Shown here: positions 34,101-41,311 of the stretch, piece after piece
How the letters are laid out: each line of letters opens with the position of its first letter
Position numbering within the stretch: position 1 is the stretch's first letter
Assembly (NCBI GenBank): GCA_910585955.1
Contig: CAJUGC010000003.1
Location: forward strand, 158,277 to 222,276
DNA from: an uncultured Christensenella sp.
GTDB lineage: Bacteria; Bacillota; Clostridia; Christensenellales; Pumilibacteraceae
Direction: 5' to 3'
Length of the DNA stretch: 64,000 nucleotides
Translations under genes and position numbers: made by a program
The notes under the pieces: generated by a model
Told to the model about the DNA's origin: nothing
Databases searched by the model: none
What the model saw: only the letters and a program-made list of their open reading frames with translations

Positions 34101-34503
34101 CGAGCGTGAACGCGTCCCGCGTAAAACGCTCGCGATTCGGATATCTCTGCACGAGCGCGGCTACGGAAGTCACGACTGCGCATTTTTCACCCGAAGCAAT
34201 CTCCCAAAGAGCTTTTAGCCTTTCCGGATCGGACGCGGCGCTTGTCATTTTTTTATATGTAAGTCCGTCGCCGGCAGGCGGAAGCCATACCGCCTTTCCA
34301 AGCCCCTTTATCTGCGAATAAGCTTCGCGCGCCTGAACCGCGTCCGCGCACACATAAAGCGTTACGCCTTCGAGCGCCGAAGCAAAGAAAGTTTTTTCGA
34401 AAAAACGCGCGTCGAAAATCGAGAGGTTTCTTCCCTCCCGCAGAGCTTTTAGGGCGTCGCCGTACGCGCCGCCCTCTTTTATGATGTCTATTGCTTTCAA
34501 CAA
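31135..34503 (-). CDS. mfd: Transcription-repair coupling factor Mfd
   Basis: 1122 residues, normal length. UvrB-like N-terminal domains (about 1-440), the RNA polymerase-binding CarD/RID domain starting VPEVGDFVVHETHGIGLC (about 467), and a RecG-like translocase with Walker A CGDVGYGKTEVA (about 613-624), DEEQ box VLDEEQRFG and SATPIPRTLYM; C-terminal D7 domain from about 985. It removes stalled RNA polymerase and recruits UvrA. The start is TTG, directly (1 nt) after the pth stop codon, with no clear ribosome site, so translation probably depends on coupling. Confidence 0.95.
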   Translation of the reverse strand: MLKAIDIIKEGGAYGDALKALREGRNLSIFDARFFEKTFFASALEGVTLYVCADAVQAREAYSQIKGLGKAVWLPPAGDGLTYKKMTSAASDPERLKALWEIASGEKCAVVTSVAALVQRYPNRERFTRDAFTLVKGRDYDLTKLREKLTSLGYRAVAMPEAAGQFSSRGDILDIWVTGEDHAVRAEFFGDELESLREVDCVTFLSSRETDISSVIPATDVFYEKEQAKVAIDEMNRLAKSERALAIAADAGMKLAAASNDMSLGYLRPFFDNVSLAEFVCPDFVVYDDAKQVYDTAKALYAEQKERLAALLAAGETMEFVAGSVSEESEIYPKAKSVAFHRLTGNNRIFSPQAVYSFDGTETPDYSRDFLTLAADLKGWQGNYKIDIMCGNAEAVKNIGGFLTDNGISFSDGGGEINLYPRHLDRGGIFHAAKRVVVGTYDISSRRARAAVRKRKNAVFTVPEVGDFVVHETHGIGLCRSVEKLDLTGSPRDYLVLEYAGGDKLYVPVENMDSLSKYVSGGEKPKLSKLGGADFERVKGKVRASVKALAFDLLKLYAERSVCVGFKYSTDDSLLEEFCADFPYSETEDQLTAVAEGLADLKSGKIMDRLLCGDVGYGKTEVALRLAFKVISCGKQVAFVSPTTILACQHFDTAVKRMERFGVRVERLTRFDSAAKVKETLARLERGEADLVCGTHRVLGKDVKFKELGLLVLDEEQRFGVADKEKLKLLKPNVNVLSLSATPIPRTLYMTMVSVRDISVLDTPPADRIPVQTFVAEYSDALVSDAVTREINRGGQVFIVYNRVAGIDSYAARLKSVMPDVRFAVAHGQMPEAMLERTVSEFVAGGFDVLVASTIIENGIDMPRANTLIVTEADKLGLAQLYQLRGRVGRSSRLAYAYFTYDNGRVMSETAYKRLEAITRYTDFGSGFRIAMADLEIRGAGTLLGREQHGHMEKVGYDMYCKLLSDAVSELEGKPAEVRREVRLNIDFPAYLSESFVESDEKRMALYSRIALVSSAEEKTALSSELADMYGKLPKEAENLLWAALVKNLAAAIGAKAVSVKGETCKIMFEKARDIPEEVASGVRADSACLLVFGPSACIEVSGKRRLMNFLLKTTQKRGLNI

Positions 34504-34504
34504 T

Positions 34505-35032
34505 TTATTTGTCGCAAAGTTTTAATACTTCGTCCGCCGCGTCGGATATGAGATCGTAAAACCCCTGCCTGTCGGCTTTCGGCACTTCCGAAAGCACAAA
34601 GTCGCCGAGCGGCACATTTTCGGGCGGTCTGCCTATTCCCACGCGCACGCGCGGGAACTCTCCCGTACCCATGACCTCTATTATGTTTCTCATGCCGTTG
34701 TGAGTGCCGCCGCTGCCGTTCATACGGACGCGAAGAGTCAGACGCGGTATGTCTATGTCGTCGAAAACGACTATTATGTCCTTCATCTCCGCCTTGTACT
34801 TTCTCACCGTCTGCTTTACGCAGTGCCCGGAAAGATTCATATAAGTGAGAGGCTTGACTATCAAAAGTTTCTCTCCGTTTCGATAGCCTTCCGCTATCAT
34901 ACCGTCGCACTCGCGTTTTTTGAACTTCAGCCCCAGTTTGTCCGCAAGACACTCCGCCGTAAGAAAGCCCATGTTGTGATAGGTGTAAGCGTACTTGTCG
35001 CCGAAATTGCCGAGTCCGAAAACGATCTTCAT
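34505..35032 (-). CDS. pth: Peptidyl-tRNA hydrolase
   Basis: 175 residues from the ATG at 35032 (AAGGA upstream); the longer frame is rejected. Landmarks are MKIVFGLGNFGDKYAYTYHN (catalytic His 20 at its end region), KPLTYMNLSG (about 60-69), DDIDIPRLTLRVR and GSGGTHNGMRNI. It recycles peptidyl-tRNAs released by drop-off. Middle gene of the operon DUF1858-pth-mfd, with 1 nt to each neighbour. Confidence 0.93.
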   Translation of the reverse strand: MKIVFGLGNFGDKYAYTYHNMGFLTAECLADKLGLKFKKRECDGMIAEGYRNGEKLLIVKPLTYMNLSGHCVKQTVRKYKAEMKDIIVVFDDIDIPRLTLRVRMNGSGGTHNGMRNIIEVMGTGEFPRVRVGIGRPPENVPLGDFVLSEVPKADRQGFYDLISDAADEVLKLCDK

Positions 35033-35033
35033 T

Positions 35034-35240
35034 TTATTCCTTGGAAGCGGCGAAGTTGTTGAGCGCCAAGAGCATTTCGTCGAGGTCAATGCCGTGAGCC
35101 GCCGCCGCCTGTTCCACGGTCTCCCCGCGCGAAATGGGGCAGCCGAGGCAATGCATACCGAAATTCATGAAAACCGGCGCTACGTCCGGTCCGCAGACTC
35201 CGAGCACTTCGCTTATAGTCATATCTTTGTTTATTATCAT
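35034..35240 (-). CDS. DUF1858 redox-disulfide protein
   Basis: 68 residues from the ATG at 35240, preceded by GGAGG at 8 nt (the ATG at 35258 has none). It matches the DUF1858 family, often called hybrid-cluster-associated redox protein: MTISEVL near the start, then GMHCLGCPISRGETVEQAA with the C-x-x-C pair (about residues 31-34). Role unknown; redox sensing or cluster handling is presumed. First gene of the pth-mfd operon, with a perfect consensus promoter at 35280. Confidence 0.85.
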   Translation of the reverse strand: MIINKDMTISEVLGVCGPDVAPVFMNFGMHCLGCPISRGETVEQAAAAHGIDLDEMLLALNNFAASKE

Positions 35241-35279
35241 AATAATGTCCTCCGTCATTAAATTGTCTTTGACGGCTCT

Positions 35280-35308
35280 ATTATATACGTCCGCGCCCGT
35301 TTTGTCAA
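35280..35308 (-). promoter_or_regulatory. Perfect-consensus sigma-A promoter of the DUF1858-pth-mfd operon
   Basis: Minus-strand TTGACA (35308-35303), 17-nt spacer, TATAAT (35285-35280). Confidence 0.85.
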
Positions 35309-35380
35309 CCTCTTTTCACAGAGCATAACAAGCAGAGCCGCGGCATAGATATAAGTAAACAGTTTTTACGGGGCAGGTTC

Positions 35381-36316
35381 ATGTACAGATTAAGCGACAT
35401 TGTTTCCAAACAGGTAATTTCACTCAAGGGCGCGCACGTTATCGGCACTGTTATAGACGTGCTGTTTGCAAAAGAACTCAAACGAGCCGACGGTTTGCTT
35501 TTATCCGATCCCGAGGAAAACGACGATAAATTCTTAAAGCTTGCTCTTTCCAAAGTTTACAGGCTCGACGGCGACGCCGTAGTCGTGCAAAGCTTGAACT
35601 CGCCGCTCTTTCCGTACGACGGAAAAAGAAACAATCCCGCCGGACTTATCGCCTACGGCGCAAGCGGAAAAATTTACGGACATATCACCGACGTGGAATG
35701 GAACGACGAATGTGAAGTGACGGCGTTTTTCGCGGGAGAAAACAAACTTCTTCCCGAAACTCTTTTGTCATACTCGCACGAACTCGTCGCATTCAACGAC
35801 ACGGATGAAAAAATTGTGTTGCCGAAATTCCGTCCGCAAAGACCCAAGCCCAAGGACAAAAAAATCAAAGTAAAGGCGACTGTAGATTCCGAAGCCGCAC
35901 AGACCGCGATCGCAACGCAGATTATCTCGGAAAAAGAAGAACCGACAGAATCGCCGATTTCCGCAACCGAAAGCTTGCCGACAGGCTCGATAGCGCAATC
36001 TTACGACAAAGCAACCGTCGAAAACGGCGGTGCGGCAGGCGCGGAGACAGCGATCGTAACAACGCCTACGGGTGCGCTCGGAAACAAAGAATACGACGCA
36101 CATACCATAGACACGCCTACCACCGTCCCCAAAAATTCTTCCGAATTCGGAGCGCACGACTTTTCTTTTCTTACGGGAAAGCGAGTCATACGCGCCCTCT
36201 ATTCCTCGTCCGGCCGCACCATCGCCGCCGAAAACTCGATCATAACTCCGGCAACGATAGCCGACGCCGCACGAGAAAATAAGCTTGTACAGCTTGCGCT
36301 CCGCGCGGGAAAGTAA
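35381..36316 (+). CDS. Protein with N- and C-terminal PRC-barrel-like domains
   Basis: 311 residues. The N-terminus MYRLSDIVSKQVISLKGAHV with GTVIDVLF is a PRC-barrel, as in YlmC/YmxH proteins; residues 80-150 may be a second one (SGKIYGHITDVEW). A Pro/Lys then Ser/Thr/Glu/Ala-rich linker (about 155-245) leads to a last short barrel-like segment (GKRVIRALYSSSGRTIAAEN). PRC-barrels in sporeformers often work in sporulation. Upstream, GCATA and CATAGATA spaced by 16 nt vaguely resemble a sporulation-sigma promoter. No good ribosome site beyond GGGGCAGG. Function unknown. Confidence 0.65.
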   Translation: MYRLSDIVSKQVISLKGAHVIGTVIDVLFAKELKRADGLLLSDPEENDDKFLKLALSKVYRLDGDAVVVQSLNSPLFPYDGKRNNPAGLIAYGASGKIYGHITDVEWNDECEVTAFFAGENKLLPETLLSYSHELVAFNDTDEKIVLPKFRPQRPKPKDKKIKVKATVDSEAAQTAIATQIISEKEEPTESPISATESLPTGSIAQSYDKATVENGGAAGAETAIVTTPTGALGNKEYDAHTIDTPTTVPKNSSEFGAHDFSFLTGKRVIRALYSSSGRTIAAENSIITPATIADAARENKLVQLALRAGK

Positions 36317-36323
36317 AAACTTC

Positions 36324-36555
36324 GACTTTTCGGAAAAGTCACAAAGCCTTGCGACTTTAAAAAAGTCGCGGAAAGATTTTTTTCGCAAATGCAACATTGC
36401 GCATACTGTTTGCGCCTTTTTTGGAAAAGGCGCGCCCAAAATCTTCTGCACCTTTTTTCAAAAAGGTGCTCGAAAAAGATAAAGGGAGAGGAACTTTCGG
36501 CTGTTCCTCTCCCTTTTAAATCCCTCTCCTTTAAACGATTTAGGGCTCCGCCCTA
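36324..36555. repeat. Tandem array of short hairpins downstream of the PRC-barrel gene
   Basis: Within 230 nt lie: GACTTTT/AAAAGTC (36324-36340), GCGACTTT/AAAGTCGC (36351-36369), GCGCCTTTT/AAAAGGCGC (36412-36433), GCACCTTTTT/AAAAAGGTGC (36448-36469), a 14-bp perfect stem (36481-36516) and TAGGGC/GCCCTA (36541-36555). The first four share the form G(C)NCTTTT...AAAAGN(G)C, so they look like degenerate copies of one unit. No gene is seen in 36317-36826. Confidence 0.65.
36481..36516. terminator. Strong intrinsic terminator of the PRC-barrel gene
   Basis: AAAGGGAGAGGAAC pairs perfectly with GTTCCTCTCCCTTT (14 bp, loop 8 nt), followed by TTAAA. It lies 165 nt after the stop codon and is the strongest stem of the hairpin array. 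Confidence 0.7.
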
Positions 36556-36659
36556 AAACCCTTTTTATAGGTTGAAATTTCTCCACTCCGTTCGCTTCGC
36601 TCTCTCGGGCGAAATGACACTAGAAGTAGACGTAATGACAAGAAAGCAACAAAAAACTG

Positions 36660-36820
36660 CTTAGAAGCGAGTAAGACGGGTATAAACGTAGCACACGAGG
36701 GCGGAGAAACAAGCGAGACGGACAGCTAGCGACGAGGCACATAGGTTGCTGTACTACTCGTACTGCGCCTATGTGCCGAGAAGCACGCAGTTCGTATTCG
36801 CGACGTTTATACGCCCTCGG
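36660..36820. repeat. Long hairpin element, copy B
   Basis: Starts with TTAGAAGCGAGTAAGACGGG (18-19 of 20 nt shared with copy C), then ACGAGGGCGGAGAAACAAGC, whose outer arm pairs with GTATTCGCGACGTTTATACGC and CCTCG on the right; inner stem GGCACATAGG/CCTATGTGCC (10 bp) and apex TGTAC-TACTC-GTAC. It ends 7 nt before the stop codon of the minus-strand gene at 36827. Confidence 0.7.
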
Positions 36821-36826
36821 AAGTTA

Positions 36827-38035
36827 CTATTTCTTTTGAGCGGCGCTCATAGCCCTAAGCAGTTTTGCCAAAGCTTCGTTAAGACGCTTTTGCTGTTCGG
36901 GAGTCTTGTTTTCGGGTTTGTTACGTTCCTTTTGAAGAAGCATTGCGACTTCCTTCATTGCGGGAAGAGGCGCGCCCTCTGCGGAAATCCTGTCTATGCG
37001 AGCGATGACGTCCTCTGCGCCGACGGACGGCTCGGTTTGAGCCTGCGCGTGCACGGACGCGTTCTGCTGAGCTTGCGCTTCCCTGCGGGCTTTGAGTTGC
37101 GCCTCGCGTTGAGCGCGAAGCTCCTCGAGTCTGCGCTGAGCCGCCGCAGCTTTTTCCGCCTCCTGTCTGCGCGCGATCTCTTCTTGCTCCGCGCGTTGAG
37201 CCTTAAGCGCCTCTTCGCGAGCCGCCGCACGTTCCGCCTCAATCTCCTCGGGCGTAGGTCCGTCCGCTTCGACTGCGGGTTCGGCCGCATATTCGGGCTG
37301 TTCGTAGACGGGAGTAGCGTATTCTGCCGCAGGTCCTTCCGCCTCGGTCGCAGGCTGTTCGTAAGAAGCGTAAGTTTCGGGCTGTTCGTAGACGACCTCT
37401 TCCGTTTGCGCGTTTTCGTTCATGCGTATTTCTTCGGAAGCGGGCGCGCTTTCGCTTTGAGTTCCGCTCTGCGCGGAAAGCAAGTCGAGCGTCTCGGTAA
37501 ACTTAACGTAAGTTCTTTTTCCGCCCTTAAACGTCGCAGACGAAACAGCCGCGGCAACGAGCGTCAAAATGCCGCCGACAAGAGCGACGAGAGCAACTGT
37601 GATTCCCTCGCTTTCGCCGATCTTTCCCGAGATCGCGACAGATATGCCGACTCCCGCGCACATTGCTATCGCAGCGCCGATCGCCGTAGCAAGCGGAAAT
37701 TTCGACATCGCACAAGTCTTGAACGGGATCACGACCGCATCGGTCTCGCAAATACATTCGGACGGCTTCGAGCCCGAATGGAGAGCGTGTCTGTACTGAC
37801 CGACTACGCCTTTCTGCATTTTTTTCATAACGGAATTCACGCCGTTTCTCGTTCCGTCTTTGATTGCGGATTTCGCAAGCGACACAAACTTTCCGAATTC
37901 GCCCTTACCTGCGAGCGACACGGCAAGAGCCGCAACGAACACGAGCACGGCAAGTCCCAAACCGACATAAAGTCCAATGTCGTCGCGTAAGCTTTCGGGG
38001 ATCTTTCCGAATATTTCGCTAATTTTTTGAATCAT
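36827..38035 (-). CDS. Membrane protein with Pro/Glu/Ala-rich linker and coiled coil
   Basis: 402 residues. A membrane helix at about 20-42, a conserved-looking cytoplasmic loop (45-115, with VMKKMQKGVVGQYRHALHSG and CICETDAVV), two more helices (about 116-135 and 142-165), then a long tail: a Tyr/Glu/Pro-rich linker with repeated YEQPE units (205-262), and a charged Ala/Arg/Glu coiled coil (265-335). The last 50 residues (APLPAMKEVAMLLQKERNKP) form a small helical end. I do not recognise the family. Hairpin element B follows its stop codon. Confidence 0.6.
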   Translation of the reverse strand: MIQKISEIFGKIPESLRDDIGLYVGLGLAVLVFVAALAVSLAGKGEFGKFVSLAKSAIKDGTRNGVNSVMKKMQKGVVGQYRHALHSGSKPSECICETDAVVIPFKTCAMSKFPLATAIGAAIAMCAGVGISVAISGKIGESEGITVALVALVGGILTLVAAAVSSATFKGGKRTYVKFTETLDLLSAQSGTQSESAPASEEIRMNENAQTEEVVYEQPETYASYEQPATEAEGPAAEYATPVYEQPEYAAEPAVEADGPTPEEIEAERAAAREEALKAQRAEQEEIARRQEAEKAAAAQRRLEELRAQREAQLKARREAQAQQNASVHAQAQTEPSVGAEDVIARIDRISAEGAPLPAMKEVAMLLQKERNKPENKTPEQQKRLNEALAKLLRAMSAAQKK

Positions 38036-38157
38036 TGATTTCTTCTCCTATCCGAATAGAAATTCTCTGTTTTATAAGTATATCATATTTTAGTATAAAA
38101 ATCTATAGTTTAGCTCAATCTTTTTAAGATTTTTCCGCTGTTTTTGGTCGTTTTTGC

Positions 38158-41100
38158 TTATATATCCGTTTTTGTTTCGAAAATTTCACCGAGATCGAGC
38201 GCGCAGATAAGGCAGGATTTGACTTTTATGCCGAGAATATTTCCGACCGCGCGAGCATACAGAGCAAGTTGCGCGGCATAACTTTTTCTCTTTACGTTCC
38301 CTCCCGTCTTATAATCTATCACGATCGCGCCGTCTTCGTCCACGGCAAGCAGGTCTATGACGCCCTGAACGAGAGTGCCGCCGTCGTCATATATAAACTC
38401 TTTTTCCCTGTACAGCTTCGCATTTCCGACAGCGGAGACGATCAGCTTTGCCGCCGCTTCCGCCTTCTCGAAATCGACGAGTTCGGCTTCTCTCGGAAAT
38501 TCCGCCTCGAACGCAGCCTTTTGAAAATCGAACGGCATGGAAAAATCGAGCTTTTGCATAAACAGGTGGAAAGCAGTGCCGCGCTCGGCGCCGTCCGCAT
38601 CGTCGCCGGCGAAGTTTTGCGCCCCGACATAGTAACCGTCGTCCGTGAAATTTTCATGGACAGCGGCGGAAACAGAGGTCTTTGCAAGCTTTTCGGCATG
38701 GGGATATACAAAATTCATGCGCTCCGCAATGCGCCTTGCCTCTTCTTCATCGCCGCCCGCAAATACGCGCTTTACTCCGCGAATCGTAATTTCTTCCGCT
38801 TCATCCAAAGCCTCTGTCTTTGCGGGAATCAGCGCGCAAAGAAAATCGGACGGACGGGACGGACGCGACAAGCGACGTTTGTACGGCATTACTTCCGATA
38901 TATCGGTTCCGCTTACCGTAAGCGTTCTCTTTGCTCTCGTCATAGCTACATACATGACGCGCATTTCTTCCTCGAGCGTGCGACGCGTAAGTTCGAGCCG
39001 AGCCGCCTCCGTGAGATATGTCGCCGTCCATTCTCTCTTATCTGGATCGGGATACTTCATAGCCAGCCCCCACTTTCTGTCCGCAAAATACGGCGGCGTA
39101 AAGTCCCTGCGATTGAAGCGGCGGTTTACTCCCGCCAAAAAGACGTGTTCGAATTCGAGCCCTTTGCTCATGTGCACGGTCATGATCTTAAGACTGCCCT
39201 CGGGAGCGCCGTTTCCCGCCCTGCCCCTTTCTTCTTCGTTCGCTAAAAATTCGTCTACCGTGAGTTCGCCTATACCCGACAAAAACGCGGCAAGCGCGAC
39301 GTGCCTCTCTTCTCCGTTCGGCAGCTTTTCCGCCTCGGTAAAAGCGTCGCAGTCAAAAACTATCTCGGAAAGCAATTCTCCAGCGGAAACAGAATGAGAA
39401 CGCTCGGTGTAATTATCCAGCCTTTCGAAAAACCGAGCCGCCTTGGCGCTCCGTCGCGCCGCGACATGAAACGGCTCGTTCTCACCCATGGTTTCGGCAA
39501 TTGCGGCGAGATCGCTCGAATCGAGACCGCCGACGTATGACACGAGCGCCGTGCAAAGAGCTATGTCGTCGCACACGTTTCGCGTAAGACGCAAGACTGC
39601 GGACAACGGCGACGTTTCGGGCGAGAGCGTATTCTCGTCTTCTCTCACGAAAGCCGGAACTCCCGCCGCTTTCAGCTTATCTCTGACGAGATAGGACAGT
39701 TCGCACCGCGAGCGAGTCAACACGGCAATATCGGACGGACTTACGGGACTGCCGTCATATCCGCCGCCGAGAAGAGAAAGAATCTTCGACACTATAAATT
39801 CGCTTTCGGCATCCGCTTTTCCCGCGCGACTGTCCTCATGTTCGGAGAGACGATATACGGAAGGCGTTGCGTTCGCCTCCTTTTCCCGCGTAACTATATT
39901 TACATATTCAAACGCCCCTTTATCCGTGCGTGAAGGAACGAGACAGGCACGTTCGGCATAATCTACGCCGCCGAAATCACGAGTCATGCACTGAGAAAAC
40001 ACGAGGTTCACCTTTTCTGTTATTTCGGGGCAAGTGCGGAAATTCGCATTCAGTTCCACATTTGTGCCGCCGCCCGAAGAGTACGCCTCGCACTTTTCGG
40101 CGAAGATCGACGGATCGCACCCGCGGAAGGCATATATCGACTGTTTGAGATCTCCTACGAGAAAGAGATTGTTCTCGCGTTTTATAAGTCCTATAATCGC
40201 GTTTTGAAGCGGATTGATGTCCTGGTACTCGTCTACGAAAACATAGTCGAAAGAGGCGCGTATACCGTCCCCGTATTCGGAACGCAGAATCGCATAAGCA
40301 TAGTGCTCGAGATCGTTATAATCGACGGCGGCTTTCTTCTCCTTTTCCTTTTCGTAGAGTTCCGAAAGCCCGACGGCGCAGTCTCTTAAAGCGCGGGCAT
40401 AGTCGTAAGCGTTTTCGCTCCTGGCAAGCGTCTCGCACGCTTTACGCTTTTTAATACGCTCCTTCGCTTCGTTTTTTAAGAATTTGAATTCCTCGTTCAA
40501 CTCCTCGAATTCCGCGTCTACCCTGCCGCTCGGACTTCGGTTCATCAGCGTTTCGTCCCCGTGTTCGAGCGCGGCTACAGCCTCGTCCAAAGATACGAGA
40601 TTACGAGAAAAGCCCGCCTGCTCGCTTCGCAATTTGCAGTCCGCGAGCGCCGCCGAAAGTGCGGTCTCGTCTTCTTTAAGCGCCGATTCGACGGTTGCCT
40701 TTGCCTGCCTGTCGTCCTTGACAAAATCGAGACATTCCTCGTAAAAGCCGCGCGGCGAGGGCATACCGACGGCAACGTCGTACACTTTGCGCACAGCCTC
40801 TCGGAAAGCGCGATCGCTTCGCGAAGCAAGCATTATTTCATACAGCTCTTCCGCTCCGTATTCTTTGACGTTTTCGACGATCTTGTCGAGACAGCGCTCC
40901 AAAATCATACCGTCCCCGTCGCCCAACAACTCGAACGCCGGATCCACGTCCACCGCATAAAAATATTTTTTTACGAGCCTTGCGCAAAACGAATGAAGCG
41001 TGCTTATGTCGGCGCAAGCCACGGCTTTGAGCGCCCTCTTGCACGACGGACTGTCCGAACGCTCGCACAACGCGCGAAACAGTTTGGAGCGCATATCCGC

Positions 41101-41289
41101 CGCCGCCGCTTTCGTGAAAGTTACGACGAGCATTCTTTTTAAGTCTGCGCCGCCCTCGACGAGACGAAGAATACGCTCTATCATGACGGTGGTCTTACCG
41201 CTTCCCGCCGAAGCCGACACGAGTATATCCGAGCCCGTCGTCTCTATAGCTTTAAGTTGTCTCTCGTCGAATTTCATGTTGAAGCGCAT
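38158..41289 (-). CDS. addA: ATP-dependent helicase/nuclease subunit A (AddA)
   Basis: 1043 residues from the ATG at 41289; an ATG at 41277 is also possible because the GGAGG is only 2 nt from the first. UvrD-like helicase with Walker A SASAGSGKTT, then VVTFTKAAAADM (motif Ia), VDEYQDINPLQ (motif II) and GDLKQSIYAFRG (motif III), and a C-terminal RecB-type nuclease with GVIDLLAVDEDG and VIDYKTGG. With AddB it resects double-strand ends until Chi. Its start lies 22 nt after the addB stop codon. Confidence 0.95.
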   Translation of the reverse strand: MRFNMKFDERQLKAIETTGSDILVSASAGSGKTTVMIERILRLVEGGADLKRMLVVTFTKAAAADMRSKLFRALCERSDSPSCKRALKAVACADISTLHSFCARLVKKYFYAVDVDPAFELLGDGDGMILERCLDKIVENVKEYGAEELYEIMLASRSDRAFREAVRKVYDVAVGMPSPRGFYEECLDFVKDDRQAKATVESALKEDETALSAALADCKLRSEQAGFSRNLVSLDEAVAALEHGDETLMNRSPSGRVDAEFEELNEEFKFLKNEAKERIKKRKACETLARSENAYDYARALRDCAVGLSELYEKEKEKKAAVDYNDLEHYAYAILRSEYGDGIRASFDYVFVDEYQDINPLQNAIIGLIKRENNLFLVGDLKQSIYAFRGCDPSIFAEKCEAYSSGGGTNVELNANFRTCPEITEKVNLVFSQCMTRDFGGVDYAERACLVPSRTDKGAFEYVNIVTREKEANATPSVYRLSEHEDSRAGKADAESEFIVSKILSLLGGGYDGSPVSPSDIAVLTRSRCELSYLVRDKLKAAGVPAFVREDENTLSPETSPLSAVLRLTRNVCDDIALCTALVSYVGGLDSSDLAAIAETMGENEPFHVAARRSAKAARFFERLDNYTERSHSVSAGELLSEIVFDCDAFTEAEKLPNGEERHVALAAFLSGIGELTVDEFLANEEERGRAGNGAPEGSLKIMTVHMSKGLEFEHVFLAGVNRRFNRRDFTPPYFADRKWGLAMKYPDPDKREWTATYLTEAARLELTRRTLEEEMRVMYVAMTRAKRTLTVSGTDISEVMPYKRRLSRPSRPSDFLCALIPAKTEALDEAEEITIRGVKRVFAGGDEEEARRIAERMNFVYPHAEKLAKTSVSAAVHENFTDDGYYVGAQNFAGDDADGAERGTAFHLFMQKLDFSMPFDFQKAAFEAEFPREAELVDFEKAEAAAKLIVSAVGNAKLYREKEFIYDDGGTLVQGVIDLLAVDEDGAIVIDYKTGGNVKRKSYAAQLALYARAVGNILGIKVKSCLICALDLGEIFETKTDI

Positions 41290-41311
41290 AACCTCCGTCT
41301 TGAAAGCACCC

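Noticed and set aside
36285..36482. Small plus-strand open frame in the gap after the PRC-barrel gene
   Set aside because: It starts inside the PRC-barrel gene and crosses the hairpin array; no ribosome site and only Lys/Phe-rich sequence caused by the A/T-rich hairpins.
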